A program made the translations under genes and the position numbers. The notes under the pieces are model-generated. The model did not search any database and had not been told where the DNA came from. It saw only the letters and a list, made by a program, of their open reading frames with translations. From Eunapius fragilis (lineage: Eukaryota > Porifera > Demospongiae > Spongillida > Spongillidae), in NCBI GenBank assembly GCA_963681505.1, contig OY811990.1, positions 4,380,891 through 4,444,890 on the forward strand: a stretch of DNA of 64,000 nucleotides, given 5' to 3'. Shown here piece by piece: positions 10,757-20,649 of the stretch; position 1 is the stretch's first letter; each line of letters opens with the position of its first letter.

Positions 10757-10759
10757 TAT

Positions 10760-10770
10760 TGGCGACGAGG
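10760..10770 (+). promoter_or_regulatory. Primer-binding site, tRNA-Ser(GCU) type
   Basis: TGGCGACGAGG begins three bases after the LTR. Its complement, CCTCGTCGCCA, is the 3' end expected of animal tRNA-Ser(GCU) with CCA added. This relies on remembered tRNA sequence. Confidence 0.65.
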
Positions 10771-10814
10771 GTAATTTGGACACTTCTTGTGACAGACACA
10801 GGATCTGAACAGTC

Positions 10815-13800
10815 ATGGCGAAACATGGAACGCTGGGAGAATACAACGCGGATCAAGAAGAGTGGTCAGTGTACGCTGAACGTTTAGAACACTATTTCAT
10901 AGCGAATGATGTCAAAGACGCCTCAAAAAGGAGGGCAATCCTCTTGAGCGTGTGTGGAGCGAGGATATATAGTCTCATTCGCAGTTTGGTCGCGCCAAAT
11001 AAAGTAACAGATTTCAATTTTGAACAGTTGGTTGAAAAAGTCAAGGCTCATCAAAGTCCGCGTCCGTCTGTGATCGCTCAACGGTTCAAATTTAATTCTC
11101 GAGCACGGCAAGGCGGAGAATCTATCGCTTCGTTCGTAGCTGAGTTAAGGAAACTAGCCGAATACTGCGAGTTTGGAGATATGTTGGAAGACATGTTGCG
11201 GGACCGCCTGGTTTCAGGAATCGAAGACACTCAGATTCAGCATCGCTTACTGTCGGAGAGTAAACTGACACTGAAACGTGCTTTGGAAATCGCATCAGCT
11301 ATGGAACTGGCAGCAAAAGACGCTAAGTTGATACGTGGAACCACATACGAACCTCAGGTAAACAAAGTCACAGGCAGTCAACCGCGCCCTTATGCAACTG
11401 CATACAAACAAAGTGGAAGTAAGAAAGTAGCATGCTATCGATGTGGGAATAGTCATCCTTTTGCTGAGTGCAGATACAAGAATGCAGTATGTCGAGAATG
11501 TGGAAAGATAGGGCATATTGATAGGGTCTGCAGAAGTAAACAGAAGACAGCCAGGTCAAGTGAGAAAGGAGAGCCTCAAGCAGCAAGAACTTCCAAGGAA
11601 AACTCAGGTAAAAAGAAACCTGTAACTGAACAGGACTGCCTCGCGGTGTCAAAGGAGTATTCAGTGTATCCTGTTGGGAACGAAAGTGTAGGAACATTGA
11701 AGACCAACGTCAAAATCAATGGGAAGGAGCTATCTATGGACATTGATACAGGAGCTGCTGTGTCATTGATAAGTGAAACTGTCTATAAAAGGCTGCTGCA
11801 AACTGGAGGCACCATAGCAATGGAACCATCCAATACAAAATTGAGGACATATACCGGAGAACATATTGCGGTACTAGGAAAAGCCACTGTCACAGTCAAG
11901 TACAAGGAGCAAACAAAACAGCTACCACTTCACATAGTAGGTGGAAATGGTCCAAGCCTGATGGGTAGAGATTGGCTAGCCGAGTTAACACTGAACTGGA
12001 AAGACATTTTCTCTCTAGGTGAACAGCAAACCATTCAGAGTGTGCTGGATCAACACAAAGCTCTCTTCAAGGAGGAACTAGGGAAGATATCTGGAGTAAA
12101 GGCAAAGTTATATGTGGACTCGCAGGTGAAGCCACAATTTTGGAAAGCCAGACAGGTACCTCATGTGCTAAGGAAGAAAGTGGAATTAGAACTGGAGAGA
12201 CTATTGGAAGATGGGGTGATAACACCAGTACAGTTCTCAGAATGGGCAGCACCTATTGTACCCATAGTGAAACCAGATGGAAAAGTGCGAATTTGCGGCG
12301 ACTACAAATTAACTGTGAACAAAGTGTCAAAGACGGAGATTTATCCACTACCACTAGTGGAAGATCTACTTGCAAAATTGGCTGGAGGAGTAGTTTTCAC
12401 AAAGTTAGACTTATCACACGCCTACCAGCAGCTGGAGTTATCAGAGGAATCAAGGCCTTATGTGACAATCAACACTCACAAGGGTCTATATACCTATAAC
12501 AGGTTACCATTTGGTGTGGCATCTGCTCCAGCATTTTTTCAAAGAATAATGGAAGAGTTACTTCAGGGGCTACCACATGTTTGCGTGTACATAGATGATA
12601 TCCTTATAACAGGAAAATCACAACAGGAACATCTTCACAATCTGGATCAAGTCTTACAAATACTGGAGTCAGCGGGCATGAGACTGAGGAAGGATAAATG
12701 CATGTTTGCAATGCCAGAAGTCGAGTACTTGGGATACAAGATAACTAAAGAGGGCTTAAAACCGTCAGAAAACAAGGTGAAAGCAATCACCAAGGCACCA
12801 GAACCAAAGAACCTTTCAGAACTGAGATCTTTCCTGGGACTCGTGAACTATTATGCAAAGTTCCTACCGGATTTGTCTACTGTCCTGGCTCCCTTGCATA
12901 TACTTCTTCGGAAAGGTGTACCGTGGAAGTGGGGTACTGAACAAAGGGCAGCATACAATAGAGTCAAAGACATGCTCAAGTCCCCTAAGCTGTTAGCACA
13001 TTTTGACCAAACACTACCACTTGTGTTATCATGTGATGCATCTCCGTACAGCGTTGGAGCAGTACTCTCGCATATCTTAGAAGATGGAGAAGAAAGACCA
13101 ATTGCATTTGCATCCAGGTCATTGGCTACAGCAGAACGTCAGTACTCACAACTGGATAGAGAAGCACTTGCTATCATTTTCGGAGTGAAGCGATTCCACT
13201 CATTTCTGTATGGTCATCAGTTTGTCATTCAGTCAGACCTCAAACCTCTTCAGTACATACTAAGTGAAAACAAGGCTGTATCTCCTATGGCTTCGGCTAG
13301 ACTCCAAAGATGGGCAGTCATACTTGGAGGTTACCAGTACAGCATAAAGTACAACCCAGGAGACAAGCAAGGAAATGTAGATGCTCTCAGCCGCTTACCG
13401 TTGGCAGAACCTGTGAATACAGACATACCTGTACCAGTGGAAGTTGTGGCATTACTGGAGCACTTAGACAGTACACCGGTCTCAGCAAAGCAAATAAAAA
13501 CGCAGACAGACCGAGATCCTCTGATGTCTAGAGTAAAAAAGTTTGTCATGGAAGGGTGGCCACAAGGAGGAGATTCAAAGGAGATAGCACCATTCTCAAG
13601 ACGGAAGGACGAACTAAGTTTGCAGGAGGGATGTATTCTTTGGGGAACTAGAGTCATTGTTCCTGTCAAGCTAAGGAACAAAGTCCTAAGCGAACTGCAT
13701 GACTCTCATCCAGGCATTTCCAGGATGAAGAACCTGGCTCGCCAGTACGTCTGGTGGCCTGGAATGGACAAAGACATAGAAAAAGAAGTACAGACCTGTT

Positions 13801-14732
13801 CTACATGTCAAGCGTCACGTAACATGCCCCAAGCAGCACCATTACATGTGTGGGAATGGCCTCAACGTCCTTGGACACGTGTACATGCTGATTATGCAGG
13901 TCCACTAGAAGGCAAAATGTTCCTTATTCTGATTGATGCGCACTCAAAGTGGATGGAGGTATACCCAACGTCATCATCTACATCATCTACCACAATTGAA
14001 AAGCTGAGACAATCATTCTGTTATTTGGGTCTACCTGAAATACTAGTGACGGATAACGGATCTACATTCACAAGCGACGAGTTTGAGGATTTCATGAAAC
14101 GGAATGGTGTTAGACACATAAAGACATCACCATACCACCCTGCATCAAACGGATTGGCAGAAAGAGCAGTTCAGACATTCAAGGCTGGTCTGAGAAAACT
14201 AAAAGAAGGTACATTGGAAACAAGAGTCTCAAGGTTTTTGTTTTCTTACAGAGTGACACCTCAATCAGTTATTGAGACTTCACCAGCTGAGCTCATGTTT
14301 GGTAGACGTCTAAGGTCTCACCTGGAATTGATGCAACCAGTGATGGGAGCCAAAGTGCTCCACCACCAGGAAAAGCAGAAAAGCTCTCATGACCTACATG
14401 CCAAGGCCAGAGTGTTGGTGTGTGGTGACAGAGTGTTCATCAAGGACACTAGTTCCAGCAAGGAATGGGATTCAGGAGTGGTGATTGAAGTGAATGGTCC
14501 ATTGACATACAAAGTCAAGCTGCAAGATGGTCGTATTCTGCGTCGACATATAGACCACATAAGGAAAAGGCAGTCAGCTGACCCGGAACAAGAGGATACA
14601 CCTGAACCTGAACCTGAACTCAACACCAATGCATCAACCATAATTCCTCAGGCAGATGCACAACAGGAAGTTGGCAATCACAGTAACCTCAGAAGGTCAA
14701 GTCGCACCTCTCACCCTCCTAACAGGTTGTAA
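10815..14732 (+). CDS. Gag-Pol polyprotein of element A
   Basis: A single 1305-residue frame starts at the first ATG after the primer site. In order: Gag-like region about 1-200; two zinc knuckles (CYRCGNSHPFAEC and CRECGKIGHIDRVC); aspartic protease with DTGAAVSLIS; reverse transcriptase with KLDLSHAYQQ, LPFGVASAP and YIDDIL; RNase H starting LSCDASPYSVGAVL; integrase with an HHCC zinc-binding part (H..H..C STCQ) and a DDE core (HADYAG, TDNGS, the Glu in SNGLAERA). No frameshift separates gag from pol, as in some Mag-like gypsy elements. The C-terminus is Pro/Glu-rich with no clear chromodomain. All catalytic residues are present. Confidence 0.95.
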   Translation: MAKHGTLGEYNADQEEWSVYAERLEHYFIANDVKDASKRRAILLSVCGARIYSLIRSLVAPNKVTDFNFEQLVEKVKAHQSPRPSVIAQRFKFNSRARQGGESIASFVAELRKLAEYCEFGDMLEDMLRDRLVSGIEDTQIQHRLLSESKLTLKRALEIASAMELAAKDAKLIRGTTYEPQVNKVTGSQPRPYATAYKQSGSKKVACYRCGNSHPFAECRYKNAVCRECGKIGHIDRVCRSKQKTARSSEKGEPQAARTSKENSGKKKPVTEQDCLAVSKEYSVYPVGNESVGTLKTNVKINGKELSMDIDTGAAVSLISETVYKRLLQTGGTIAMEPSNTKLRTYTGEHIAVLGKATVTVKYKEQTKQLPLHIVGGNGPSLMGRDWLAELTLNWKDIFSLGEQQTIQSVLDQHKALFKEELGKISGVKAKLYVDSQVKPQFWKARQVPHVLRKKVELELERLLEDGVITPVQFSEWAAPIVPIVKPDGKVRICGDYKLTVNKVSKTEIYPLPLVEDLLAKLAGGVVFTKLDLSHAYQQLELSEESRPYVTINTHKGLYTYNRLPFGVASAPAFFQRIMEELLQGLPHVCVYIDDILITGKSQQEHLHNLDQVLQILESAGMRLRKDKCMFAMPEVEYLGYKITKEGLKPSENKVKAITKAPEPKNLSELRSFLGLVNYYAKFLPDLSTVLAPLHILLRKGVPWKWGTEQRAAYNRVKDMLKSPKLLAHFDQTLPLVLSCDASPYSVGAVLSHILEDGEERPIAFASRSLATAERQYSQLDREALAIIFGVKRFHSFLYGHQFVIQSDLKPLQYILSENKAVSPMASARLQRWAVILGGYQYSIKYNPGDKQGNVDALSRLPLAEPVNTDIPVPVEVVALLEHLDSTPVSAKQIKTQTDRDPLMSRVKKFVMEGWPQGGDSKEIAPFSRRKDELSLQEGCILWGTRVIVPVKLRNKVLSELHDSHPGISRMKNLARQYVWWPGMDKDIEKEVQTCSTCQASRNMPQAAPLHVWEWPQRPWTRVHADYAGPLEGKMFLILIDAHSKWMEVYPTSSSTSSTTIEKLRQSFCYLGLPEILVTDNGSTFTSDEFEDFMKRNGVRHIKTSPYHPASNGLAERAVQTFKAGLRKLKEGTLETRVSRFLFSYRVTPQSVIETSPAELMFGRRLRSHLELMQPVMGAKVLHHQEKQKSSHDLHAKARVLVCGDRVFIKDTSSSKEWDSGVVIEVNGPLTYKVKLQDGRILRRHIDHIRKRQSADPEQEDTPEPEPELNTNASTIIPQADAQQEVGNHSNLRRSSRTSHPPNRL

Positions 14733-14764
14733 AAACAAAAACACATCTGGGGGGTAGTTTTGAC

Positions 14765-14777
14765 AAGGGGGGAGGAG
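14765..14777 (+). promoter_or_regulatory. Polypurine tract of element A
   Basis: AAGGGGGGAGGAG ends directly at the 3' LTR, the expected plus-strand primer position. Confidence 0.9.
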
Positions 14778-14955
14778 TGTAGTAGGTTACACTTATTATG
14801 TAATAGCACGTGGGGCGCACTTGACATCATATTTGATATTCGATCGTTCGTGCAATCCACGTTGTGTGTGTTCCTATTGACTTACCTTGTTAGCATCGGG
14901 CGCATCGCTGGCAAGGGTATCATATAACGCGTGGTACCGGTCACACGTTACGACA
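14778..14955 (+). repeat. 3' LTR of element A
   Basis: Same length and ends as the 5' LTR. Followed by the second ACTGC. Confidence 0.93.
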
Positions 14956-15013
14956 ACTGCGTGTGACTCCATGTCTTGGTAACACCTGGACTATTACTGC
15001 TCTAGTGGTACTC

Positions 15014-15080
15014 AGAAGGTACAGAGGAACTGACCACTTGTACAACAGAACACCACTGCAGACCCCTTACCCCCATCAAT
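15014..15080 (-). pseudogene. Relic of TRIM first B-box region
   Basis: Same scrap as at 6034, here displaced from T3 by element A. Confidence 0.55.
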
Positions 15081-15149
15081 GTATCTACTCCTTTTAATAC
15101 TAGTTTAATGATGATGTCTTTTATATTAAAGGTGAACCTTTTGTTTAAA

Positions 15150-16806
15150 GGATTATTTACAAGTGTCTCCATGCCCACATCACATCTACGTACCAGACCC
15201 ATCACGGGAAAGTCAAGTACACCAACCCCAGATGAGGTTGAACCAGTGAAAGGAGGCAACAAGGACAGCCGTAACCAAGGGCAGAGATGGAGGAGTGAAG
15301 ATTCACACGTGACATGTTACAACTGCAACAATCGTGGCCACATCACGTCGAGGTGTCCAAACAAGGTATTGTACTGCGGGCTGAGGATGCACATGACTCA
15401 ACGTTGGAAAGGAGCGGTGGGGTGAAAGGGAAGTACGTCAAAGACATCCTTTTGGATATGGGATGTTCAAAGACCCTTGTCCATCACAAACTGGTTCCAG
15501 AACGCAAGGTGTGATCTGGAGAGGTTGCTACAATTCATTCTGTTCATGGGGACACTGCTTTACCATATGTCGCTGACCTTAAACTGGAGGTTGATGGTGC
15601 CCCAGTGTCGGTAAAAGCACCAGTGGTTGCCAGTATCCGTGTTGTTAGGGACCGAAGTCCCTGAACTTGGAAGACAGCTAGGAGTCAAATCACCAATGTT
15701 TGGAGAGAATGGTAGACATGGAGTGATGATGGTGGTGATGAGAGCTGGCACTAGGTAGCAAGAAGAGGAAGAGAAGCTTCGCCGACAAAAGGAGGTTACC
15801 TCTCAGGTGACGGCATCACCAGTTCAGCTCAGCCAGGAGGTTGCAGAATCTCGGCACAGTAGTCCAGAGGAAAGTGGTGAAGATGAGGCAACAGGAGAGT
15901 CCATCTGTGAAGAGAGGGTTGTGGGGCAGCAGAGCTCTGAACCTATCTACAACATGGATGACGATCTGTTTGCTGGAGGTCGGGAGAGGCGTATACTTAC
16001 GTGGAGTCAGAAACGTATTCAGAGGATCGAGGTCACATCAATCCTTAGAAGCCAAGTGTCTAAGCGGTGGCCCATTGGACATGTCTGCTGGTGAATTGAA
16101 GCAGTTGCTTAATTCAGATCCTTCTCTGGAGAACCTGAAGACCACAGGAACATGCAGCAGCAAGGCACGCTACTACTTAGAAGAAGGTCTGTTGTATCGG
16201 AGATGGATCCCCCAGGATCGTGGACCAGAGTATGCAGTGGATCAACTCGGTTATACCCACTAAATGCCGGAAGGTCGTGTTACAGTTGGCACATGAGGTG
16301 CCGATGGCTAGACATTTGGGGAAGCACAAAACTGCCAAACAGATCACTCAAAGGTTCTACTGGCCGACTCTGTACAAAGACGTGGAAGAATTTTGTAGGT
16401 GTTGCCGAAAGTGTCAAAAGTCTTCAAAGGATAGGGTGACTTGGGCCCAGTCATCTCACTTCCAATCGTCACAAAACCTTTTCGAAGGGTGACTATGGAT
16501 ATCGTTGTACCGTTGCCGAGGACGACTTCTGGGAAGAGGTACATCCTAGTGCTGTGTGACTATGCCACGAGATATCCAGAAGTGGTGGCAGTGAAAGCCA
16601 TAGATGCAGAGTGCATTGCCGAGGAACTGGTGCAAATCTTTGCGAGGGTGGGGATACCTGAAGAAATCTGCACAGACCAAGGCAGCAACTTCATGTCCCA
16701 GCTATTGTTTGAGATTTATCAACTTCTACATGTACACCAGTTCATATCAGAGCATATTTCTCAGCTGGAGGTTATGGAGGAAGAGGTTGAAGAGGAAGAC
16801 ATGTAA
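15150..16806 (+). mobile_element. Gypsy remnant B, longest copy
   Basis: Contains, in order, a Gag tail with a CCHC knuckle (CYNCNNRGHITSRC near 15314), a protease-like segment (LLDMGCSKTLVHHKL; the usual DTG is DMG), Pro/Glu-rich linker, an integrase zinc-binding part (RHLGKHKTAKQ, CRCCRKCQKS, 16290-16430) and the start of the integrase core (TMDIVVPLP, CTDQGSNF) to about 16725. RT and RNase H are absent and several frameshifts separate the parts. The 3' end runs into the MITE at 16799, whose first bases supply the stop codon. Confidence 0.8.
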
Positions 16807-17059
16807 ATAAAAACATTCTCTACGAGAAAGTTGGTGGGATATATGATTTGCAGGCAATTGGTGGTGTAAAAAGCAAGGAAACAAGGTCTTATCAGAAGGG
16901 AAAATGTAATAGTCGTATATTTGTAGGCATTTATTGTTTCTGTGCTAAATATAGGACTATTACATTATAAGACCTTGTTTCCTTGCTTTTTACACCACCA
17001 TTGCCTGCAAATCATATATCCCACCAACTTTCTCGTAGAGAATGTTTTTATTTACATGT
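16799..17059. mobile_element. Foldback MITE, family 1
   Basis: 261 bp that is almost one long inverted repeat: ACATGTAAATAAAAACATTC at one end, its complement at the other, with about 105 bp of pairing arms and a short centre near TTGTTTCTGTGC. Related copies: 19441-19729, half at 57176-57345, and right halves near 25780-25880 and 59375-59480. No coding capacity. Confidence 0.85.
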
Positions 17060-17893
17060 TTCATTGATTTTTTTGTATGTACATGTACAACGGGTTGTGT
17101 GACGTCATATGTATATTGTGTGCTATTTATACAGATGCCTTAATACCGTACTTACGTCACACAGGATATCTCAATAACACAGGCCGTACTAGTATAGTCG
17201 ATTCTGTACCAAAGCTTTTTTCATTAAGGAACCCCTTCCGACGAATTCTGAATCTAGTGGTGAAGTTTTCATCGTTTAAAAGTGTTCCTATCCCGAGTTA
17301 TGAGCCCGCAAGAAGGAGGAGAAATGTTCCGGGACCGGGTACGAGGATGGGCAGTACCCTTTTGTTCTCAACAACCGCGCGGTTCTGTGACATAAAACAA
17401 AGACGAAACTGCTCACTTTTTGACTTCTAGTTCTAGTTCGATTGACATAACAAGGTAAACTATCCGTTCGTCGGGAGTCTTGGTAGAGACGGGTCGCGTG
17501 TTTTTAATGAGTTCATAATTAATCGGGGTCAAATCCTAGGCCTATATGAAAGTTCCTAACGAAACTTCCGATATCCCTGAAGGGAGAGGACGGGAGGTCG
17601 GTGAATTGAGAATGGGCTAACAGTTAAGAGTGGCACAATTGGAACAACTGCTGGGACTGCTACACGAGTCAGGCCCGGCGCACTCGGTACAAAGTTGGTT
17701 CGGCCAATTATTATGGGCGTGGCATCCGGTACCACGTAACGCGTACACGCTTTGTACAGACAAGTTAAACACAAGAACAAAAGCAATCATAATAGACAAT
17801 GCGATACAAGGGTGAGCTGAAGTAAAAGAGAAAACTGATGGAACCAGAAGTATTATATACATGTAGGTGTCGTGATCAAGAATTACCAAATAT
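17060..17893. other. No gene recognised
   Basis: No convincing ORF. The stretch 17262-17470 resembles 20018-20252 in the same direction (shared phrases such as TTCCTATCC.GAGTTAT, ACAA.. and AAACTATCCGTT), so it may be part of an old repeated element. 17655-17725 shows partial inverted similarity to 20615-20700. Confidence 0.4.
17885..17893. repeat. 9-bp target duplication ACCAAATAT (left)
   Basis: The same nine bases follow the element at 19088-19096. Confidence 0.85.
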
Positions 17894-17994
17894 TAGTCTC
17901 GTACCCAGACCCACGCCACAGCAGCGGGTGGATTACATCACCGCTACGTGGAAGTAGGGTCTGGAGAATCTCTCGGCAAAATCGTGGCCAGTGG
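17894..17994 (+). repeat. Left 101-bp terminal inverted repeat
   Basis: Identical base for base, as read, to the reverse complement of 18987-19087, suggesting recent mobility. Confidence 0.9.
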
Positions 17995-18086
17995 CGTTCG
18001 AATCTGAACGTTCCAATCGGATTGCGAGCATGCGCAATTAGTGATTTTAATTGAATTTTTCGCGTGACAGTCACGCGTTCGTAATC

Positions 18087-18497
18087 ATGGATTCAGACGA
18101 GATCACCTACGCTGCAATCAAGCTTGGCTTTCAGTGTGTGACTCCTGACCAGCGAGCAGCTATTGAAGCCTTTATGAGTGGTTGTGATGTCTTCGTTTCT
18201 TTACCAACTGGAAGTGGGAAGCCCTTCTGCTATTGGATCCTGCCTACACTGTTCGACAGACGAGCGGGAAGAACCGATGGGTCAGTAGTCATCGTTGTTA
18301 GTCCCTTGCACGCGTTAATGAAGGACCAGATCGAAGCACTAACAAGGAGAGATGCTACAGCAGTGTATGCAGGAGACGCAAACAGCGATGCCCTTCTACT
18401 AGACAGGGTAGCGGAAGGCAGATATCAGTTTGTGTTCATCAGCCCCGAAATGCTGCTGACAGAGGATAAGTGGAAGGGAAAAGTCTTCTTCGTTTAG
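18087..18497 (+). CDS. Truncated RecQ-like DNA helicase
   Basis: 136 residues from ATG at 18087 (MDSDEITYAAIK) to TAG. It holds the early RecQ motifs: motif 0 (GFQCVTPDQRAAIEAF), Walker A region LPTGSGKPFCYW, motif Ia VVSPLHALMKDQ and motif Ib FISPEML. The frame stops before the DEAH box, and the rest of the helicase core is not seen before the right TIR. The Ser/Thr that should follow GK is Pro, so ATP binding is doubtful even in the fragment. RecQ helicases unwind DNA 3' to 5' in repair. This copy probably is cargo rather than a working enzyme. Confidence 0.75.
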   Translation: MDSDEITYAAIKLGFQCVTPDQRAAIEAFMSGCDVFVSLPTGSGKPFCYWILPTLFDRRAGRTDGSVVIVVSPLHALMKDQIEALTRRDATAVYAGDANSDALLLDRVAEGRYQFVFISPEMLLTEDKWKGKVFFV

Positions 18498-18674
18498 GTT
18501 GGTTCACAACAATCTGTTGATTATAATCAGTGTAAATTATGTACAAGCTTGCTTATCCAACTCATCTTACTGACACTGCAGGTGACAATTGATTACCCAC
18601 TAGGTCACCACGATTATCAGATGACCTCTTTCTTAGTATGAACCTCAGAGGAGGCAGAAGGAGCTGTATATGTA

Positions 18675-18980
18675 TCAGACATCACTAACACAAGCTGCTG
18701 CTGCTTCTTGCTCCGCCAAATCTAGTTCGCGCTTCAATTTGATGCATTTATCAAGCAACCTAAAACATCTTATACAAAGCACACTGGAAGGTACATCGAT
18801 ATCGACGTCCATTCTATCGTGCGTTAGTCGCCTCAGCAAGGGTAATACGTAAACTGTAGAGGTGCTGTGTAATAACCTTCTCTGCTTCGGCACCGACTGA
18901 AAGCCACACATAACGTACAATGAAGCCATTGCCTTAGTCATCCGCAGCGCGTGACAGTGGTATGAATTAATGTTAATCAT
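18675..18980 (-). CDS. Unrecognised ORF within the TIR element
   Basis: Up to 101 residues read on the minus strand, ending CIRCFRLLDKCIKLKREL..EQEA. The cysteine pair followed by a charged helix looks coding-like (ZAD-type fingers have a similar feel), but no family can be named. There may be a second captured fragment in the opposite sense to the helicase piece. Confidence 0.3.
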   Translation of the reverse strand: MININSYHCHALRMTKAMASLYVMCGFQSVPKQRRLLHSTSTVYVLPLLRRLTHDRMDVDIDVPSSVLCIRCFRLLDKCIKLKRELDLAEQEAAAACVSDV

Positions 18981-18986
18981 TACATT

Positions 18987-19087
18987 CCACTGGCCACGAT
19001 TTTGCCGAGAGATTCTCCAGACCCTACTTCCACGTAGCGGTGATGTAATCCACCCGCTGCTGTGGCGTGGGTCTGGGTACGAGACTA
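18987..19087 (-). repeat. Right 101-bp terminal inverted repeat
   Basis: Partner of 17894-17994. Followed by ACCAAATAT. Confidence 0.9.
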
Positions 19088-19096
19088 ACCAAATAT

Positions 19097-19440
19097 AGCT
19101 TTGTCCTGCTGGAGAGCTTCACATGCTATGCATATTCTCTAACTTGATGCTGCCGTGGTGCATGACATCTTTTTGAACGTATAACACCATTAGGTTATTT
19201 AATCTTATCTGACTCATAGCGTAGATGCTTTTAATCCTACAAAGTTATGTACGCTCCTAAGTGGCATTTGTAGCATGCATCACTAGAATAAGCATCATTT
19301 CTGAACACACTTCAGACAGATGCTGTTGTTCAACTGGATATGCATACTTTATGATGTCCAGAATAGTTGACGGAATTTGAACTGTTAAATAGCGTTGTAA
19401 TTATCCAACACACACAATTAGATAGTTATTTTAAAAATGA
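19097..19440. other. No gene recognised
   Basis: AT-rich DNA without ORF, splice-site pattern or repeat that I can support. Confidence 0.5.
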
Positions 19441-19729
19441 GCAAGTAAAGAAAAACATTCTCTAACGAGAAAGTTGGTGGGATATAGGAATTGGAGGCAA
19501 AGGTGGTGTAAAAAGGAAGGGATCAAGGTTTTGAGAAAAGAAAAATGAGACAAAAATACTATACTTAGCACGTGTAAATGTAGCAGAACCAAAAAAAGTG
19601 CTAAATATGGGATTTTTGTCTCATTTTTCTTTTCCCAAAACCTTGTTCCCTTCCTTTTTACACCACCTTTGCCTCCAATTCCTATATACTTTCTCGTTAG
19701 AGTTAGAGAATGTTTTTCTTTACTTGTTA
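19441..19729. mobile_element. Foldback MITE, family 1, diverged copy
   Basis: Arms AACATTCTCTAACGAGAAAG and inverse, with GTTGGTGGGATATAGGAATT internally; related to 16799-17059 but with a different centre. Confidence 0.8.
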
Positions 19730-20600
19730 CCTCTATTTTTTATTATCATTTTTTTAGCTACAATTACCGTCACGAGCAGACGCCCGCTTTTGTTTGGGAT
19801 CACTGTAAGGAACGCGGGAGAATTCTAACTCGTCATCTCGTTGTTTAGCTCTCCTCTTTTGTTTGCACAATTCTAAATAAACGTAAATGTCGCCATGGGA
19901 ACGCTTCTATTTAACACTACGCATTACGTAATGATTACGTAAGTCAGTTTTATGCTTTATTCATACATCTGATACTTGAAGATGTCCTTCCAGGAGATTC
20001 TAAAGCGATTGGTATAATTGGCGCTCTTTAAAACCATTCCTATCCGGAGTTATACTCACCCGAGAAGAATTAGAAGAAGAAGACGAAGACGACGACGACG
20101 ACGACGACAAAGAATTGGCCTGGGGACGAAGTAAAACACGAACTTTTTTGTTCTCTTAAAGCAAACAGTTTGAAGACTGGAATAAAACATTAAAATGACC
20201 GTCTTTGCCTTCTGGTTCGATAGCAACAAAGAGCAAACTATCCGTTTCTCGGTACGCAAGTTTTACGCGGGTCGCGACCCGGGTCAATTCGTATATAGGA
20301 ACTACTATCGTAGTTGCTATAATAAAAGTAAACAATAAATTAAGGTAATAAAGTAAATAATAAAAGGTAATTTCGAAATCACTATCAGGAACTACTATCG
20401 CAGTTCCTGATAGTAGATTTCGAAATTCCGTGGGGAAAAAAGGTCATTGAGAGCGTAAAAGCTCTGGATGGAGCCTTACTTTTTATTATTGAGAGCTAAA
20501 CGTTGGCCATAGTATGATAGTAAGTTGCGCAGCAGAAAACCCATACAATGGATGACTATGAATTGAATCTAATGAAATCAGTATAGCAGTGGAGTGGGCG
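19730..20600. other. No gene; old repeat and short palindrome
   Basis: Includes a GAC/GAA-rich run at about 20068-20108, similarity to 17262-17470, and a short inverted repeat CAGGAACTACTATCGCAGTTCCTG at about 20389-20412. No supported gene. Confidence 0.45.
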
Positions 20601-20649
20601 AAAGGCACGTCCACATAATTGGCCACGCCCATATTTGGGGATCGAAAGT

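Larger units (their letters stand above)
10579..14955 (+). mobile_element. Complete Ty3/gypsy LTR retrotransposon A
   Basis: 4377 bp with two 178-bp LTRs that differ by two bases as read (T/A context at CACTTATTGTG versus CACTTATTATG, and GGGCATC versus GGGTATC), TG..CA ends, a 5-bp target duplication, primer site, polypurine tract and one intact Gag-Pol frame. It sits about 530 bp upstream of the T3 start codon in the opposite orientation. High LTR identity and an open frame suggest recent insertion and possible activity. It split the usual upstream DNA of the unit, which resumes at 14956. Confidence 0.95.
17894..19087. mobile_element. TIR DNA element carrying RecQ-like fragment
   Basis: 1194 bp bounded by perfect 101-bp terminal inverted repeats (17894-17994 and 18987-19087, starting TAGTCTCGTACCCAGACCC) and flanked by a 9-bp duplication. 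Long TIRs plus a 9-bp duplication are the hallmark of Mutator-like elements. There is no transposase. Inside are a RecQ-like helicase N-terminal ORF (18087-18497, plus) and a second coding-like ORF on the other strand (18675-18980). This layout resembles the gene-carrying Pack-MULEs of plants; superfamily assignment is inference. Confidence 0.85.

Noticed and set aside
12140..12499. ORF of 119 codons on the plus strand within element A
   Set aside because: It is an out-of-frame shadow of the Gag-Pol frame, in the reverse transcriptase region.
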